From Rhizobium sp. Q54 (GTDB lineage: Bacteria > Pseudomonadota > Alphaproteobacteria > Rhizobiales > Beijerinckiaceae), in assembly GCA_945903655.1 (NCBI GenBank), contig CAMDOY010000199.1, positions 1 to 6,860 on the forward strand: 6,860 nt of DNA, given 5' to 3'. The notes under the pieces were generated by a model. That model searched no databases and was not told the DNA's origin. It worked only from the letters and a program-made list of their open reading frames with translations. The number at the start of each line of letters is the position of its first letter. Position 1 is the first letter of the stretch. Position numbers and translations under genes: made by a program. Below, piece by piece: positions 1 through 5,693 of this stretch.

Positions 1-450
1 ATGCGCGCGCAGCGCCGCCATGGCGGGGGCGTTTGCGCCCGAGCAATAGATGGCGGGCGTGTAGCCCTCCTTGGGGGGCCCGCCGATGATGCCGCCGTCC
101 GCGAAGGGCGCGCCGGTGGCCTCGATCACATGGGCGATGACCTTGGCCGTGTCCGGGTTCACCGCGTTGAGATCGGCGAAGACCGGCTTCTTGGTCGCCG
201 CGCGCAGATGGGGCGCCATGCGCTGGGCGAAGGCGAGCGCATCGCCGGGCGGCACGATGGAGAGGATGAAATCGGCCTGGGCCATGTCGGCGTCGGTCGC
301 CGATTGCATGCCGGCCGCCCGGGCGCGAGCGGCGCTCTCCACGCTGCGCCCCTCCAGCGAGGTGATCACCCGCGCGCCCCCCTTTGTGAGCGCAGCGCCC
401 ACGCCTGCGCCCATGGTTCCCTGCGCGACGACTGCGACGGTGATTGACAT
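1..450 (-). CDS. NAD(P)-dependent dehydrogenase of the 6PGDH/3-hydroxyisobutyrate dehydrogenase type, DUF1932-like (partial)
   Basis: Reading the minus strand from ATG at 450-448 gives 150 codons with no stop before the left edge, so the C-terminal part is missing. The start follows a strong AGGAGG (462-457) with 6 nt spacing. The N-terminus is a Rossmann beta-strand and turn, VAVVAQGTMGAGVG (residues 5-18), with the GxMG signature of the 6-phosphogluconate dehydrogenase NAD-binding fold; the first glycine of GxGxMG is Ala9. Further on are ILSIVPPGDAL (62-72), FADLNAVNP (91-99) and DGGIIGGPP (118-126). The last resembles the DUF1932 subgroup rather than the SGG motif of classical hydroxyisobutyrate dehydrogenases. 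The helical C-terminal domain that would define the substrate lies outside the window, so the reaction is unknown. A soluble cytoplasmic oxidoreductase is inferred. It is divergently oriented to the DUF599 gene. Confidence 0.85.
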   Translation of the reverse strand, partial: MSITVAVVAQGTMGAGVGAALTKGGARVITSLEGRSVESAARARAAGMQSATDADMAQADFILSIVPPGDALAFAQRMAPHLRAATKKPVFADLNAVNPDTAKVIAHVIEATGAPFADGGIIGGPPKEGYTPAIYCSGANAPAMAALRAH

Positions 451-456
451 GCAAAG

Positions 457-502
457 CCTCCTGATGATCGCGCGATGCTATCAGGTGGAGGGCGTCTGTC
501 CA
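457..502 (-). promoter_or_regulatory. Candidate promoter with overlapping inverted repeat upstream of the dehydrogenase gene
   Basis: On the minus strand TGGACA (502-497; 5 of 6 matches to TTGACA) is followed after 16 nt by TAGCAT (480-475; 4 of 6 to TATAAT), giving a predicted start near 468 and a very short leader. An imperfect inverted repeat, CCTCCTGAT (457-465) against ATCAGGTGG (480-488), matches at 8 of 9 positions. It brackets the -10 and start region and includes the Shine-Dalgarno AGGAGG. Between the arms sits a 10-bp palindrome, ATCGCGCGAT (467-476). This could be an operator or a short hairpin. Repeats of this size occur by chance in GC-rich DNA, so the call is tentative. Confidence 0.3.
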
Positions 503-583
503 TGGGCGGGAAGGGGCCGCCCCAAGTTGCGGCGGTCCGAGACGGGGCGCATCCTGCGGATCCGAATCAAAGCGAGGCGCAGG

Positions 584-1270
584 ATGGTCTTCAGTATTCC
601 CGATGTCGCGGCGCTGGGCTTCTTCCTGCTCGCCTGGGTCAGCTACAGCATGGCCGTGCGGCTGGGCCTGATGCGGCGAGAGGGCCTCAACCATTCCATG
701 GACCAGTATCGAACGCGCTGGATGGAGGAAATGTCCCGTCGCGATGTGCGCATCGTCGATTCCGCCATCATGGCGAGCCTGCAGAATGGCGCGGCCTTCT
801 TCACCTCCACCTCGCTGATCGCCATCGGCGGCGCGGCCACCATGTTGCGCGCCACCGACGATATGCTGAAGATCTTCGCCGACGCCTCCATGGGGCTGGT
901 GGCGGATCGGGTGCTTTGGGAATGGAAGATCGTGGGCCTCTTGATCATCTTCGGCTACGCCTTCTTCAAATTCGCCTGGGCCTATCGCCTGTTCAACTTC
1001 ACCGCGATCCTGATCGGCGCCACGCCCGCGCGCGCCGACCCCGATGGCCCAGCGCGCGAGGCCATGGTGCGCCGCGCCAGCCGCATGAACATCGCGGCGG
1101 GCTCCCATTTTACGCGGGGCCAGCGGGCGCTGTTTTTCGCGCTGGCCTATTTCGGCTGGTTCCTCGGCCCCTACGCCTTCATGGCGACGACGGCGGCGGT
1201 GATTGGCGTCATGGGCGCGCGCCAGTTCAGTTCGGATGCGCGGCGGGCGCTGGAGGATGAGGTGGGGTAG
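584..1270 (+). CDS. DUF599 family integral membrane protein
   Basis: A protein of 228 residues. The ATG at 584 is chosen because GAGG (574-577) lies 6 nt upstream and the first hydrophobic helix follows at once; further upstream the frame runs opposite to the divergent dehydrogenase gene and is not protein-like. Four hydrophobic stretches are visible, at about residues 6-26, 66-89, 115-146 and 182-211. They are separated by a basic loop (RLGLMRREGLNHS, 26-38; RRDVRIVDS, 52-60) and a charged loop (148-180). The segment FKFAWAYRLFNFTAILIGA (128-146) and the length agree with the DUF599 family, which is found across proteobacteria. No enzymatic function is established for the family and no catalytic motif is seen. 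An inner-membrane location is inferred. A 110-bp gap with possible promoter elements separates it from the next gene. Confidence 0.8.
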   Translation: MVFSIPDVAALGFFLLAWVSYSMAVRLGLMRREGLNHSMDQYRTRWMEEMSRRDVRIVDSAIMASLQNGAAFFTSTSLIAIGGAATMLRATDDMLKIFADASMGLVADRVLWEWKIVGLLIIFGYAFFKFAWAYRLFNFTAILIGATPARADPDGPAREAMVRRASRMNIAAGSHFTRGQRALFFALAYFGWFLGPYAFMATTAAVIGVMGARQFSSDARRALEDEVG

Positions 1271-1322
1271 GGCGCCGCAAGATCTGTCGCGTTGTTGTGA
1301 CCAACTGCGCCAGCCCGGTGGG

Positions 1323-1376
1323 TTGCGGAGGCCGCAGGCGCGGACTTAACATCTCCCCCACAATGTCGGGAGATGA
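1323..1376 (+). promoter_or_regulatory. Candidate promoter and perfect inverted repeat covering the ribosome-binding site of the solute-binding protein gene
   Basis: TTGCGG (1323-1328) and TAACAT (1347-1352; 4 of 6 matches to TATAAT) are 18 nt apart and could form a weak sigma-70 promoter. Overlapping the -10 is a perfect 8-bp inverted repeat, CATCTCCC (1350-1357) and GGGAGATG (1368-1375), separated by 10 nt. The right arm contains the GGGAG Shine-Dalgarno (1368-1372), placed 8 nt before the ATG at 1381. If transcription starts upstream of 1350, the mRNA could fold and hide the ribosome-binding site. If it starts near 1359, the repeat would instead be a DNA operator over the start site. The promoter assignment is weak; the repeat itself is directly seen. 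Confidence 0.4.
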
Positions 1377-1380
1377 ACTG

Positions 1381-2403
1381 ATGAGATTGATCGCCGCCAC
1401 AGTCTGCGCCATCGCCTTCGCAAGCCTTTCGGCGCCCGCCAAGGCGGCTGATCCGGCCTGGATGATGCCCTCCATCCTCGCCGCAGCCCGCGCCGAAGGC
1501 TCCGTGACCGTGTATTCCTCGGTCAACGAGAGCGAGGCCTTGCCCATGTGGAAGATCTTCGAGGAGACCACGGGGATCAAGCTCAACTATGTCCGGGGAT
1601 CCGACGCCGCCCTCAATGGCCGCATCGCCGTGGAATATCGCGCCCAGCAAGCGGCCTGGGACATCACGCTCACCACCGCCGTGAGCCATCTCAATCCCGA
1701 TACTTTGAAGGTTTTCGATCTGCCGGAGGCGGCGAATCTGATCGAGGCCGCGCGCGACAAGAACCGGCGCTGGTATTCCATCGCCGCCAATTACAATACG
1801 CCCGCCTATAATACGAAGCTCATCCCCGATCCCTCCGTCCTGCCCAGGAGCTATGAAGAATTCGCCAAGGCCAGGGAATGGCGCGGCAAGGTGGCGATCG
1901 ACACCAATGACGCCAAATGGCTCTCGGGCATGTTTCGCCATTTCGGCGAGGACAAGGGCCGCAAGATGATGCAGGAGATGATGGACAATTTGCGCCCCAC
2001 CATCGTCGACGGCCATCTGGCGCTGGCCCGCGCCGTGGGCGCGGGCGAATACGCCATCGCCATCAGCAATTACACCGCGCTGACCCATAATGTGCAGATG
2101 AGCGGGGCTCCTACCGACACTTTCGTGCTCGATCCGGTCGTGGTCTTCATGCACCAGATCGGCATGAGCGCCATGGCGCCCCATCCCAATGCGGCGCTGC
2201 TAGCGGCGAATTTCGCCATCAGCCAGCAGGGACAGGCCTATGGCGCCAAATTCGGCCGCACGCCCGTGCGCGCCGATGTGCAGCCCAATCCGCCCGACTC
2301 CGTGAGCCGTCTGGCGGGCCGCACCATCGTGCCCGTCACCTTCGGCCCCGAGGACGAGCGCAAGTGGAAGCGCACCTATGACGAGATCTTCCGGCCCCGG
2401 TGA
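1381..2403 (+). CDS. Periplasmic extracellular solute-binding protein, COG1840/iron(III)-type ABC transporter family
   Basis: A protein of 340 residues. The ATG at 1381 is chosen because it opens a typical Sec signal peptide: Met-Arg, a hydrophobic core to about residue 18, then SAPAKA and cleavage near residue 22-23. It has GGGAG 8 nt upstream; an in-frame ATG at 1363 would add six polar residues before the signal. The mature protein starts with GSVTVYSSVNESE (40-52) and continues FEETTGIKLNYVRGS (60-74), the first beta-alpha-beta of the class II binding-protein fold seen in AfuA/FbpA-like proteins. WYSIAANYNTPAYNTKLI (131-148) and WRGKVAIDTNDAKW (167-180) are also typical of the family. Such proteins capture iron, thiamine, phosphonate-like or other small anions for an ABC importer. 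No permease or ATPase gene lies in the window, so the ligand cannot be named. The usual tyrosine pair of true ferric-binding proteins is not obvious, so iron is not assumed. Confidence 0.85.
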   Translation: MRLIAATVCAIAFASLSAPAKAADPAWMMPSILAAARAEGSVTVYSSVNESEALPMWKIFEETTGIKLNYVRGSDAALNGRIAVEYRAQQAAWDITLTTAVSHLNPDTLKVFDLPEAANLIEAARDKNRRWYSIAANYNTPAYNTKLIPDPSVLPRSYEEFAKAREWRGKVAIDTNDAKWLSGMFRHFGEDKGRKMMQEMMDNLRPTIVDGHLALARAVGAGEYAIAISNYTALTHNVQMSGAPTDTFVLDPVVVFMHQIGMSAMAPHPNAALLAANFAISQQGQAYGAKFGRTPVRADVQPNPPDSVSRLAGRTIVPVTFGPEDERKWKRTYDEIFRPR

Positions 2404-2450
2404 GGCCGGGCGCGGGCCTCTTGGCGCCCCTCCCGCTTGACGCGGGGCGC
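2402..2450 (+). terminator. Two tandem GC-rich hairpins after the solute-binding protein gene
   Basis: GAGGCC (2402-2407) pairs with GGCCTC (2415-2420) around a 7-nt loop, beginning inside the TGA stop codon. Immediately after it, GCGCCCC (2424-2430) pairs perfectly with GGGGCGC (2444-2450) around a 13-nt loop. Neither stem is followed by a T run, so they are not canonical intrinsic terminators. They may slow polymerase, aid Rho-dependent termination or protect the 3' end of the upstream message. Stems of this size are common in such GC-rich DNA. Confidence 0.3.
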
Positions 2451-2471
2451 GCATCCGCGCATGTCGTGGGC

Positions 2472-2807
2472 ATGAGCCAGCAATCTGACAAGACCCCCGC
2501 CAAGCCGCCCAAGGTCCCCAAGCCCGCGCCCGACAAGCCCGAGCGTCTGCCCCTGGAGGAGACGATCCTGCGCCTGTGCGCGGATCGCGGCGCTGACAAG
2601 TCCATCTGCCCCACCGACGCGGCCAAGGCTTTCGCCGATGCGCGCGGCGAGGATGATCTGGCCTGGCGGCGCTGGCTGACCCAGGTGCGCTCCACCGCCG
2701 TGGGCATGGCCCGGCAGGGACGGCTCATCATCTACCGCAAGGGCAAGCCCGCCGACCCCGACGATTTCAGGGGCGTGTATCGGCTGGGGTTGCCGAGGAG
2801 CGAGTAG
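2472..2807 (+). CDS. DUF3253 domain-containing small protein
   Basis: A protein of 111 residues. The N-terminus (1-27) is a disordered, Lys/Pro-rich tail. Residues 28-107 form the DUF3253 domain: ETILRLCADRG (30-40), SICPTDAAKAF (44-54), WRRWLTQVRSTAVGMARQGRLIIYRKGKPADP (65-96) and FRGVYRLGL (99-107). The pattern of three helices followed by a beta-hairpin with RKGKP suggests a winged-helix-like fold, but no DNA target or partner is known for the family. The ATG at 2472 is preferred, although only a poor GTGGG stands before it. A GTG at 2400, overlapping the previous stop codon as GTGA, would add 24 residues of unconvincing sequence. The gene lies 68 bp after the solute-binding protein gene and 43 bp before the hydrolase gene, in the same orientation. 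Function unknown; probably cytoplasmic. Confidence 0.85.
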   Translation: MSQQSDKTPAKPPKVPKPAPDKPERLPLEETILRLCADRGADKSICPTDAAKAFADARGEDDLAWRRWLTQVRSTAVGMARQGRLIIYRKGKPADPDDFRGVYRLGLPRSE

Positions 2808-2850
2808 GGCGTAGTCCGTGAATCAAACAAGTGCTTCAGGGGCGGCGTCC

Positions 2851-3639
2851 ATGTTTTCTCCTGGACGAATTCTGTTGCTCCTTATCGGGTTGTTGCTAAC
2901 GCCTGTTTCAGCCGAGGCGCAGCGGCGAATGGACCGGGCGCCAATTAACGCCGGTTCATCCCTGTCATGGTTCTCTGAAACAATATCCGTTCCTGGAGCC
3001 CCCGAACTCGAAGTGAGCCTGTCGCGTGCTTCAGGAGCGAGCGATACGGTGCTTTTCCTTTTCATGGGCTGTCTCACGCGTGCGCCCAACCAGATTGCAT
3101 TTTTTAGCGATGTGGCCAGGCGCGCCAACCGGGCTGGCATACATGCGGCGATCTGGAACTCCGCGCAGGCGCGCGGGCAAGAAGATCATTGTCAGGGCCG
3201 CGTATCCATAGATGCGCGCGCCAGCGATGCCGAGCGCGTAAGAAAGCATTTTCTCGCAAAGGGCCTCGCCGTCAAATTCGCGGGGATTGGCGAAAGTCAG
3301 GGAGCGGATGTGCTGGTGAAGTTAAGCGCTTATCGGGGGTGGACCTCCTTCATCGCGCTGATGCCTCATTGCGACATGTTCACCCCTGGCGGCAAGGCAA
3401 AGATGATCGCCTTTGCTGGCGACAAGGATACATCAGCTCCCGGCGCCGCTTGCGCCAGGTGGAAGAGCGAGGTGCATCGAGGCGCTGACGCCTATCATGG
3501 CTGGATGTATCCGGGTCACACCAGCGGGACCGTTCATACCAGCGGATACGGTAAAAGCGCGCCGCGCCTTTACAACGAGGCGTTGGCGAACCGTTTGTCG
3601 GCCCGCATCGACACATGGTTTGTGGAGTTGGTGAAATAG
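2851..3639 (+). CDS. Exported alpha/beta hydrolase resembling dienelactone hydrolase
   Basis: A protein of 262 residues. The ATG at 2851 has AGGGG 8 nt upstream and starts a clear signal peptide (hydrophobic core 7-18, cleavage near AEA-Q, residues 21-24). A GTG at 2818 would add 11 residues. The mature part fits a serine hydrolase: a strand and oxyanion region VLFLFMGCL (67-75); a nucleophile elbow GIGESQG (145-151) with Ser149; an acid strand IAFAGDKD (186-193), where Asp193 aligns best with the dienelactone hydrolase acid; and AYHGWM (214-219) with the likely catalytic His216. Four cysteines (74, 114, 174, 201) could form disulfides in the periplasm. Substrate unknown; ester or lactone hydrolysis is inferred. 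Base composition is about 59% G+C by hand count (2821-3600), well below its neighbours, and TTT, GTT and AAT codons are frequent. It converges on the aldo/keto reductase gene 30 bp away. Confidence 0.72.
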   Translation: MFSPGRILLLLIGLLLTPVSAEAQRRMDRAPINAGSSLSWFSETISVPGAPELEVSLSRASGASDTVLFLFMGCLTRAPNQIAFFSDVARRANRAGIHAAIWNSAQARGQEDHCQGRVSIDARASDAERVRKHFLAKGLAVKFAGIGESQGADVLVKLSAYRGWTSFIALMPHCDMFTPGGKAKMIAFAGDKDTSAPGAACARWKSEVHRGADAYHGWMYPGHTSGTVHTSGYGKSAPRLYNEALANRLSARIDTWFVELVK

Positions 3640-3661
3640 GCTTCTCGCTTAAGCGCGAAGC
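3640..3661. terminator. Hairpin between convergent genes, possible bidirectional terminator
   Basis: The 30 bp between the hydrolase stop and the reductase stop hold GCTTC (3640-3644) pairing with GAAGC (3657-3661). Inside it, after one T/C mismatch, CGC pairs with GCG around a TTAA loop (3649-3652). The symmetric position between two convergent stop codons supports a shared terminator. There is no strong T run on either side, so efficiency is uncertain. Confidence 0.4.
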
Positions 3662-3669
3662 GAAATCCC

Positions 3670-4524
3670 CTACCTATCCCACTCCGGCATAAACCCCGGC
3701 TTCACCATGCGCCCATCGGGCTTCGCCAGAGCCGAAATCGCGCGCATGTCCTCGTCCGGCAAAACAAACCCGAACACATCCAGATTATCCCGCTGGTGGC
3801 CCGCGCCGCCCGCCTTGGGGATCGCGGCGACGCCCTCCTGCTGCACATGCCAGCGCAGCACGATCTGCGAGACCGTCTTGCCGTGTCTGGCGGCGATTTG
3901 CGCGATGGCGGCGTCCGCCATCAGGCTGCCCTGGCCCAGCGGGCTATAGGACACGAAGACCACCCCATGCCTGCGGCAGGCCTCCAGCACCTTCGCTTGC
4001 GACAGGCGCGGATGGTATTCGCATTGGTTGGTGGCGATCTTTTCGCCGTGGGTCGCCGCGAGCCGCACCGCGTCGTCCAGCATGGCGGCGGGAAAATTCG
4101 CCACGCCGATGTTGCGGGCGTAGCCGCGCTGTTTGGCGTCGCAGAGCGCCTCGATGGACTGCGCCAGCGGAATCGCCTTGTTGGGCCAATGGATCAGCAG
4201 CAGGTCCACCTGATCGAGCTTGAGGCGCGACAGGCTCGCCTGTGCGGAAGCCTGCAGGTCGCTCTTCGCGATGTCCGTGGTCCAGACTTTGGTGGTGACG
4301 AACACCTCATCGCGCTTGACGCCGCTGGCGCGCAGGCCTTCGCCCACCTCTTTCTCGTTGTCATACATGGCGGCGGTGTCGAGGTGGCGATAGCCCAGCG
4401 CCAGCGCGCCGCTCACGGCCGAGACCGCGCTGGCGCCCGTCAGGCGAAAGGTTCCAAGGCCGATGGCGGGGATCTGCGCGCCGGGAATGGGCAGGCGCAT
4501 GGTGGCGACGGAAAGATCGGTCAT
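3670..4524 (-). CDS. Aldo/keto reductase of the 2,5-diketo-D-gluconate reductase-like (AKR5/Dkg) type
   Basis: A protein of 284 residues, close to the usual length for a bacterial aldo/keto reductase, with a (beta/alpha)8 barrel. The catalytic tetrad is complete: Asp49 and Tyr54 in GYRHLDTAAMYDNE (44-57), Lys79 in FVTTKVW (75-81) and His112 in LLIHWP (109-114). The QCEYHP motif (167-172) and SPLGQGSLM (194-202) are cofactor-face elements. The C-terminal cofactor loop reads IPKAGGAGHQRDNLDVF (235-251). Here Lys237 is kept, but the usual Ser after it is Ala238 and the Arg that binds the NADPH 2'-phosphate is His243. The enzyme reduces aldehydes or ketones in the cytoplasm; the natural substrate is unknown. 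The start at 4524-4522 lacks a good Shine-Dalgarno, and Met9 is an alternative. It begins 9 bp after the GST stop codon, suggesting one transcript and translational coupling. Confidence 0.92.
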   Translation of the reverse strand: MTDLSVATMRLPIPGAQIPAIGLGTFRLTGASAVSAVSGALALGYRHLDTAAMYDNEKEVGEGLRASGVKRDEVFVTTKVWTTDIAKSDLQASAQASLSRLKLDQVDLLLIHWPNKAIPLAQSIEALCDAKQRGYARNIGVANFPAAMLDDAVRLAATHGEKIATNQCEYHPRLSQAKVLEACRRHGVVFVSYSPLGQGSLMADAAIAQIAARHGKTVSQIVLRWHVQQEGVAAIPKAGGAGHQRDNLDVFGFVLPDEDMRAISALAKPDGRMVKPGFMPEWDR

Positions 4525-4533
4525 GGACAGCTT

Positions 4534-5151
4534 TCAGGTCAGGGGAAGCAGGAGGATCTGTTGCGCGACGGGCCGTTGCAGCACAGCCTCATACCAGCGC
4601 GCCAGATGGGGGCGCTGTTTGCGCTCCATGGGCAGGTGCAGATAGCGGTGAACGCCCGGCGCCAGAACGCATTCGGCCATGGTGAAGGACTCGCCGCCGA
4701 GCCATGGGCTGCTGGACAACGCCTCCTCCAGAATATCCATGGCGCGCTCCACCTTGGCGCTGACATCGGCGAATTCGGCCTCTGAAACCGAGCCGGGCTG
4801 GCGGATGAGGTTCCAGAAGACGCGGGTCAGCGCGGGGTTGTGGCTGGTCTGCTGCCAGTCCATCCAGCGATCCGCCAGCGCGCGGTCGCGCGGATCGGTT
4901 GGCCAGAGCGTGCCCGCCCCGTGGGTGGCGGCGAGGTAGCGTACGATGGCGTTGGATTCCCAGAGAACGAAGCCGTCCTCTTCAAGCGTGGGCACCACGG
5001 AATTGGGGTTCTTGGCCATATATTCGGGGGTTTTCACCACACCGAACTGCATGCCCGCGTCCACGCGCTCGAAGGGCAGGCCCAGCTCTCCGAGGCAAAA
5101 GAGCACCTTCTGCACATTCAGCGAATTTGTTCGTCCCCAGAGCTTGATCAT
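4534..5151 (-). CDS. Glutathione S-transferase, GstB-like
   Basis: A protein of 205 residues, normal for the family. The ATG at 5151-5149 is chosen because AAGGA (5162-5158) lies 6 nt upstream and MIKLWGRTNSLNVQKVL is the typical first strand; an in-frame TTG five codons earlier is not needed. The thioredoxin-like domain (1-78) carries the likely active-site Ser10 (GRTNS), NPNSVVPTLEEDG with cis-Pro54 (48-60), and WESNAIVRYLA with Glu65-Ser66, which bind the gamma-glutamyl part of glutathione. The helical domain (about 85-205) has SFTMAECVLAPGVHRY (155-170), where Glu160 replaces the common Asp of the N-capping box. The opening closely resembles Escherichia coli GstB (MITLWGRNNS...), an enzyme active on electrophilic acids and halogenated compounds. 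A cytoplasmic role in detoxification is inferred. It lies immediately upstream of the aldo/keto reductase gene in the same orientation. Confidence 0.92.
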   Translation of the reverse strand: MIKLWGRTNSLNVQKVLFCLGELGLPFERVDAGMQFGVVKTPEYMAKNPNSVVPTLEEDGFVLWESNAIVRYLAATHGAGTLWPTDPRDRALADRWMDWQQTSHNPALTRVFWNLIRQPGSVSEAEFADVSAKVERAMDILEEALSSSPWLGGESFTMAECVLAPGVHRYLHLPMERKQRPHLARWYEAVLQRPVAQQILLLPLT

Positions 5152-5220
5152 GGCGTTTCCTTGCAAGGCGCGTTGTCTGCTTTGCAGAAGCTTACATGAT
5201 CGGGAGGGCGCCGGGGAAGC

Positions 5221-5622
5221 TCACGCACTCTCCGGCTTGCGCCGTGCAAAGCGCGTGAGATTGGCGGGCAGGGCGTTGGCGTCGTCGGCCCAGGCCAGAA
5301 GATCGGCCTCACCCACGGCGGCGCCTTCCTGAAAGGCGTGGTCTTCCTGTTTGTCGAGGGCGAGGCGAAACAGCACCGGCCCCTGCGGCGCCGCGCCCAC
5401 CAGCCGCCCGAAGCCCATGCTCATCATGCGCATGCCGTCCGTATATTGATCAAGGCTGGCGTAGCGCGCCATGGCCTCGAACAGGCCGAAGCAATAGCCG
5501 AAGACCCAGCTGTTTTCGCTGACATCGGCGGGGCCAAGCTCGCCCGCCTCCAGCTGCACCCCCAGAAGCGACGAGCCGATATTGGCGAGGGTCTCGATGC
5601 GGTTCATGCTGTCGGTGGTCAT
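5221..5622 (-). CDS. Hypothetical protein of 133 residues, no recognised family
   Basis: I do not recognise this protein. It is acidic, has no signal peptide and no clear membrane segment, and reads as a small soluble alpha-helical protein. Notable stretches are SENSWVFGYCFGLFEAMARYA (35-55), which has an aromatic and glycine-rich helix, DGMRMMSMGFGRLVG (62-76) and FRLALDKQEDHAFQEGAAVGEADLLAW (85-111). The only cysteine is Cys44. The basic tail TRFARRKPESA ends the protein. The ATG at 5622-5620 is taken as start, with AGGA (5637-5634) a rather long 11 nt upstream; Met6 is possible but has no ribosome-binding site. Codon choice is like its GC-rich neighbours, and the opposite frames give less protein-like products. 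It lies 63 bp after the DUF1236 gene and 69 bp before the GST gene, all on the minus strand, so co-transcription is possible. Confidence 0.7.
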   Translation of the reverse strand: MTTDSMNRIETLANIGSSLLGVQLEAGELGPADVSENSWVFGYCFGLFEAMARYASLDQYTDGMRMMSMGFGRLVGAAPQGPVLFRLALDKQEDHAFQEGAAVGEADLLAWADDANALPANLTRFARRKPESA

Positions 5623-5665
5623 TCTGTCGGGATTCCTGGGGCGCGGCTCTTTGCGGATTCGCCCC

Positions 5666-5693
5666 TCTATAGCGGGCTGCGCTGATCAGCGCA
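5666..5693 (-). promoter_or_regulatory. 16-bp perfect palindrome with an adjacent -10-like box before the 133-residue gene
   Basis: TGCGCTGATCAGCGCA (5678-5693) is a perfect palindrome spanning the stop codon of the DUF1236 gene (5688-5686). On the minus strand, TATAGA (5671-5666) follows six bases downstream and resembles a -10 box, with no good -35 at the right distance. This arrangement could be an activator or repressor site of a promoter for the downstream gene. The alternative is a 6-bp stem with a GATC loop, but no T run follows, so a terminator is less likely. Confidence 0.3.

Noticed and set aside
527..555. TTGCGG and CATCCT as a promoter for the DUF599 gene
   Set aside because: Only 3 of 6 -10 positions match, which is not above background.
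71..583. Extension of the DUF599 frame upstream to ATG 71
   Set aside because: This part is antisense to the dehydrogenase, whose Rossmann motif is clear, and it contains no DUF599 sequence. The start at 584 has a ribosome-binding site.
1171..2184. A 337-codon open frame on the minus strand opposite the solute-binding protein gene
   Set aside because: His/Gly/Asp-rich, without motifs, and antisense to a gene with a clear signal peptide and family motifs.
2437..2465. TTGACG as a -35 box for the DUF3253 gene
   Set aside because: The sequence 17 nt later (CATGTC) is a poor -10, and the start site would fall almost on the ATG. TTGACG also lies in the loop of a hairpin.
3796..4785. A 329-codon open frame on the plus strand opposite the aldo/keto reductase and GST genes
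   Set aside because: It is rich in His, Gly, Arg and Gln with no recognisable domain, and it is fully antisense to two well-supported enzymes. It is a composition effect of GC-rich coding DNA.
5159..5168. Palindrome CCTTGCAAGG overlapping the GST ribosome-binding site
   Set aside because: Several 10-bp palindromes are expected by chance in a window of this size and nothing else supports an operator here.
5638..5665. GGGGCG / CGCCCC stem with a 16-nt loop as a terminator after the DUF1236 gene
   Set aside because: Six base pairs, a long loop and no T run on the minus strand, and it lies right against the ribosome-binding site of the next gene.
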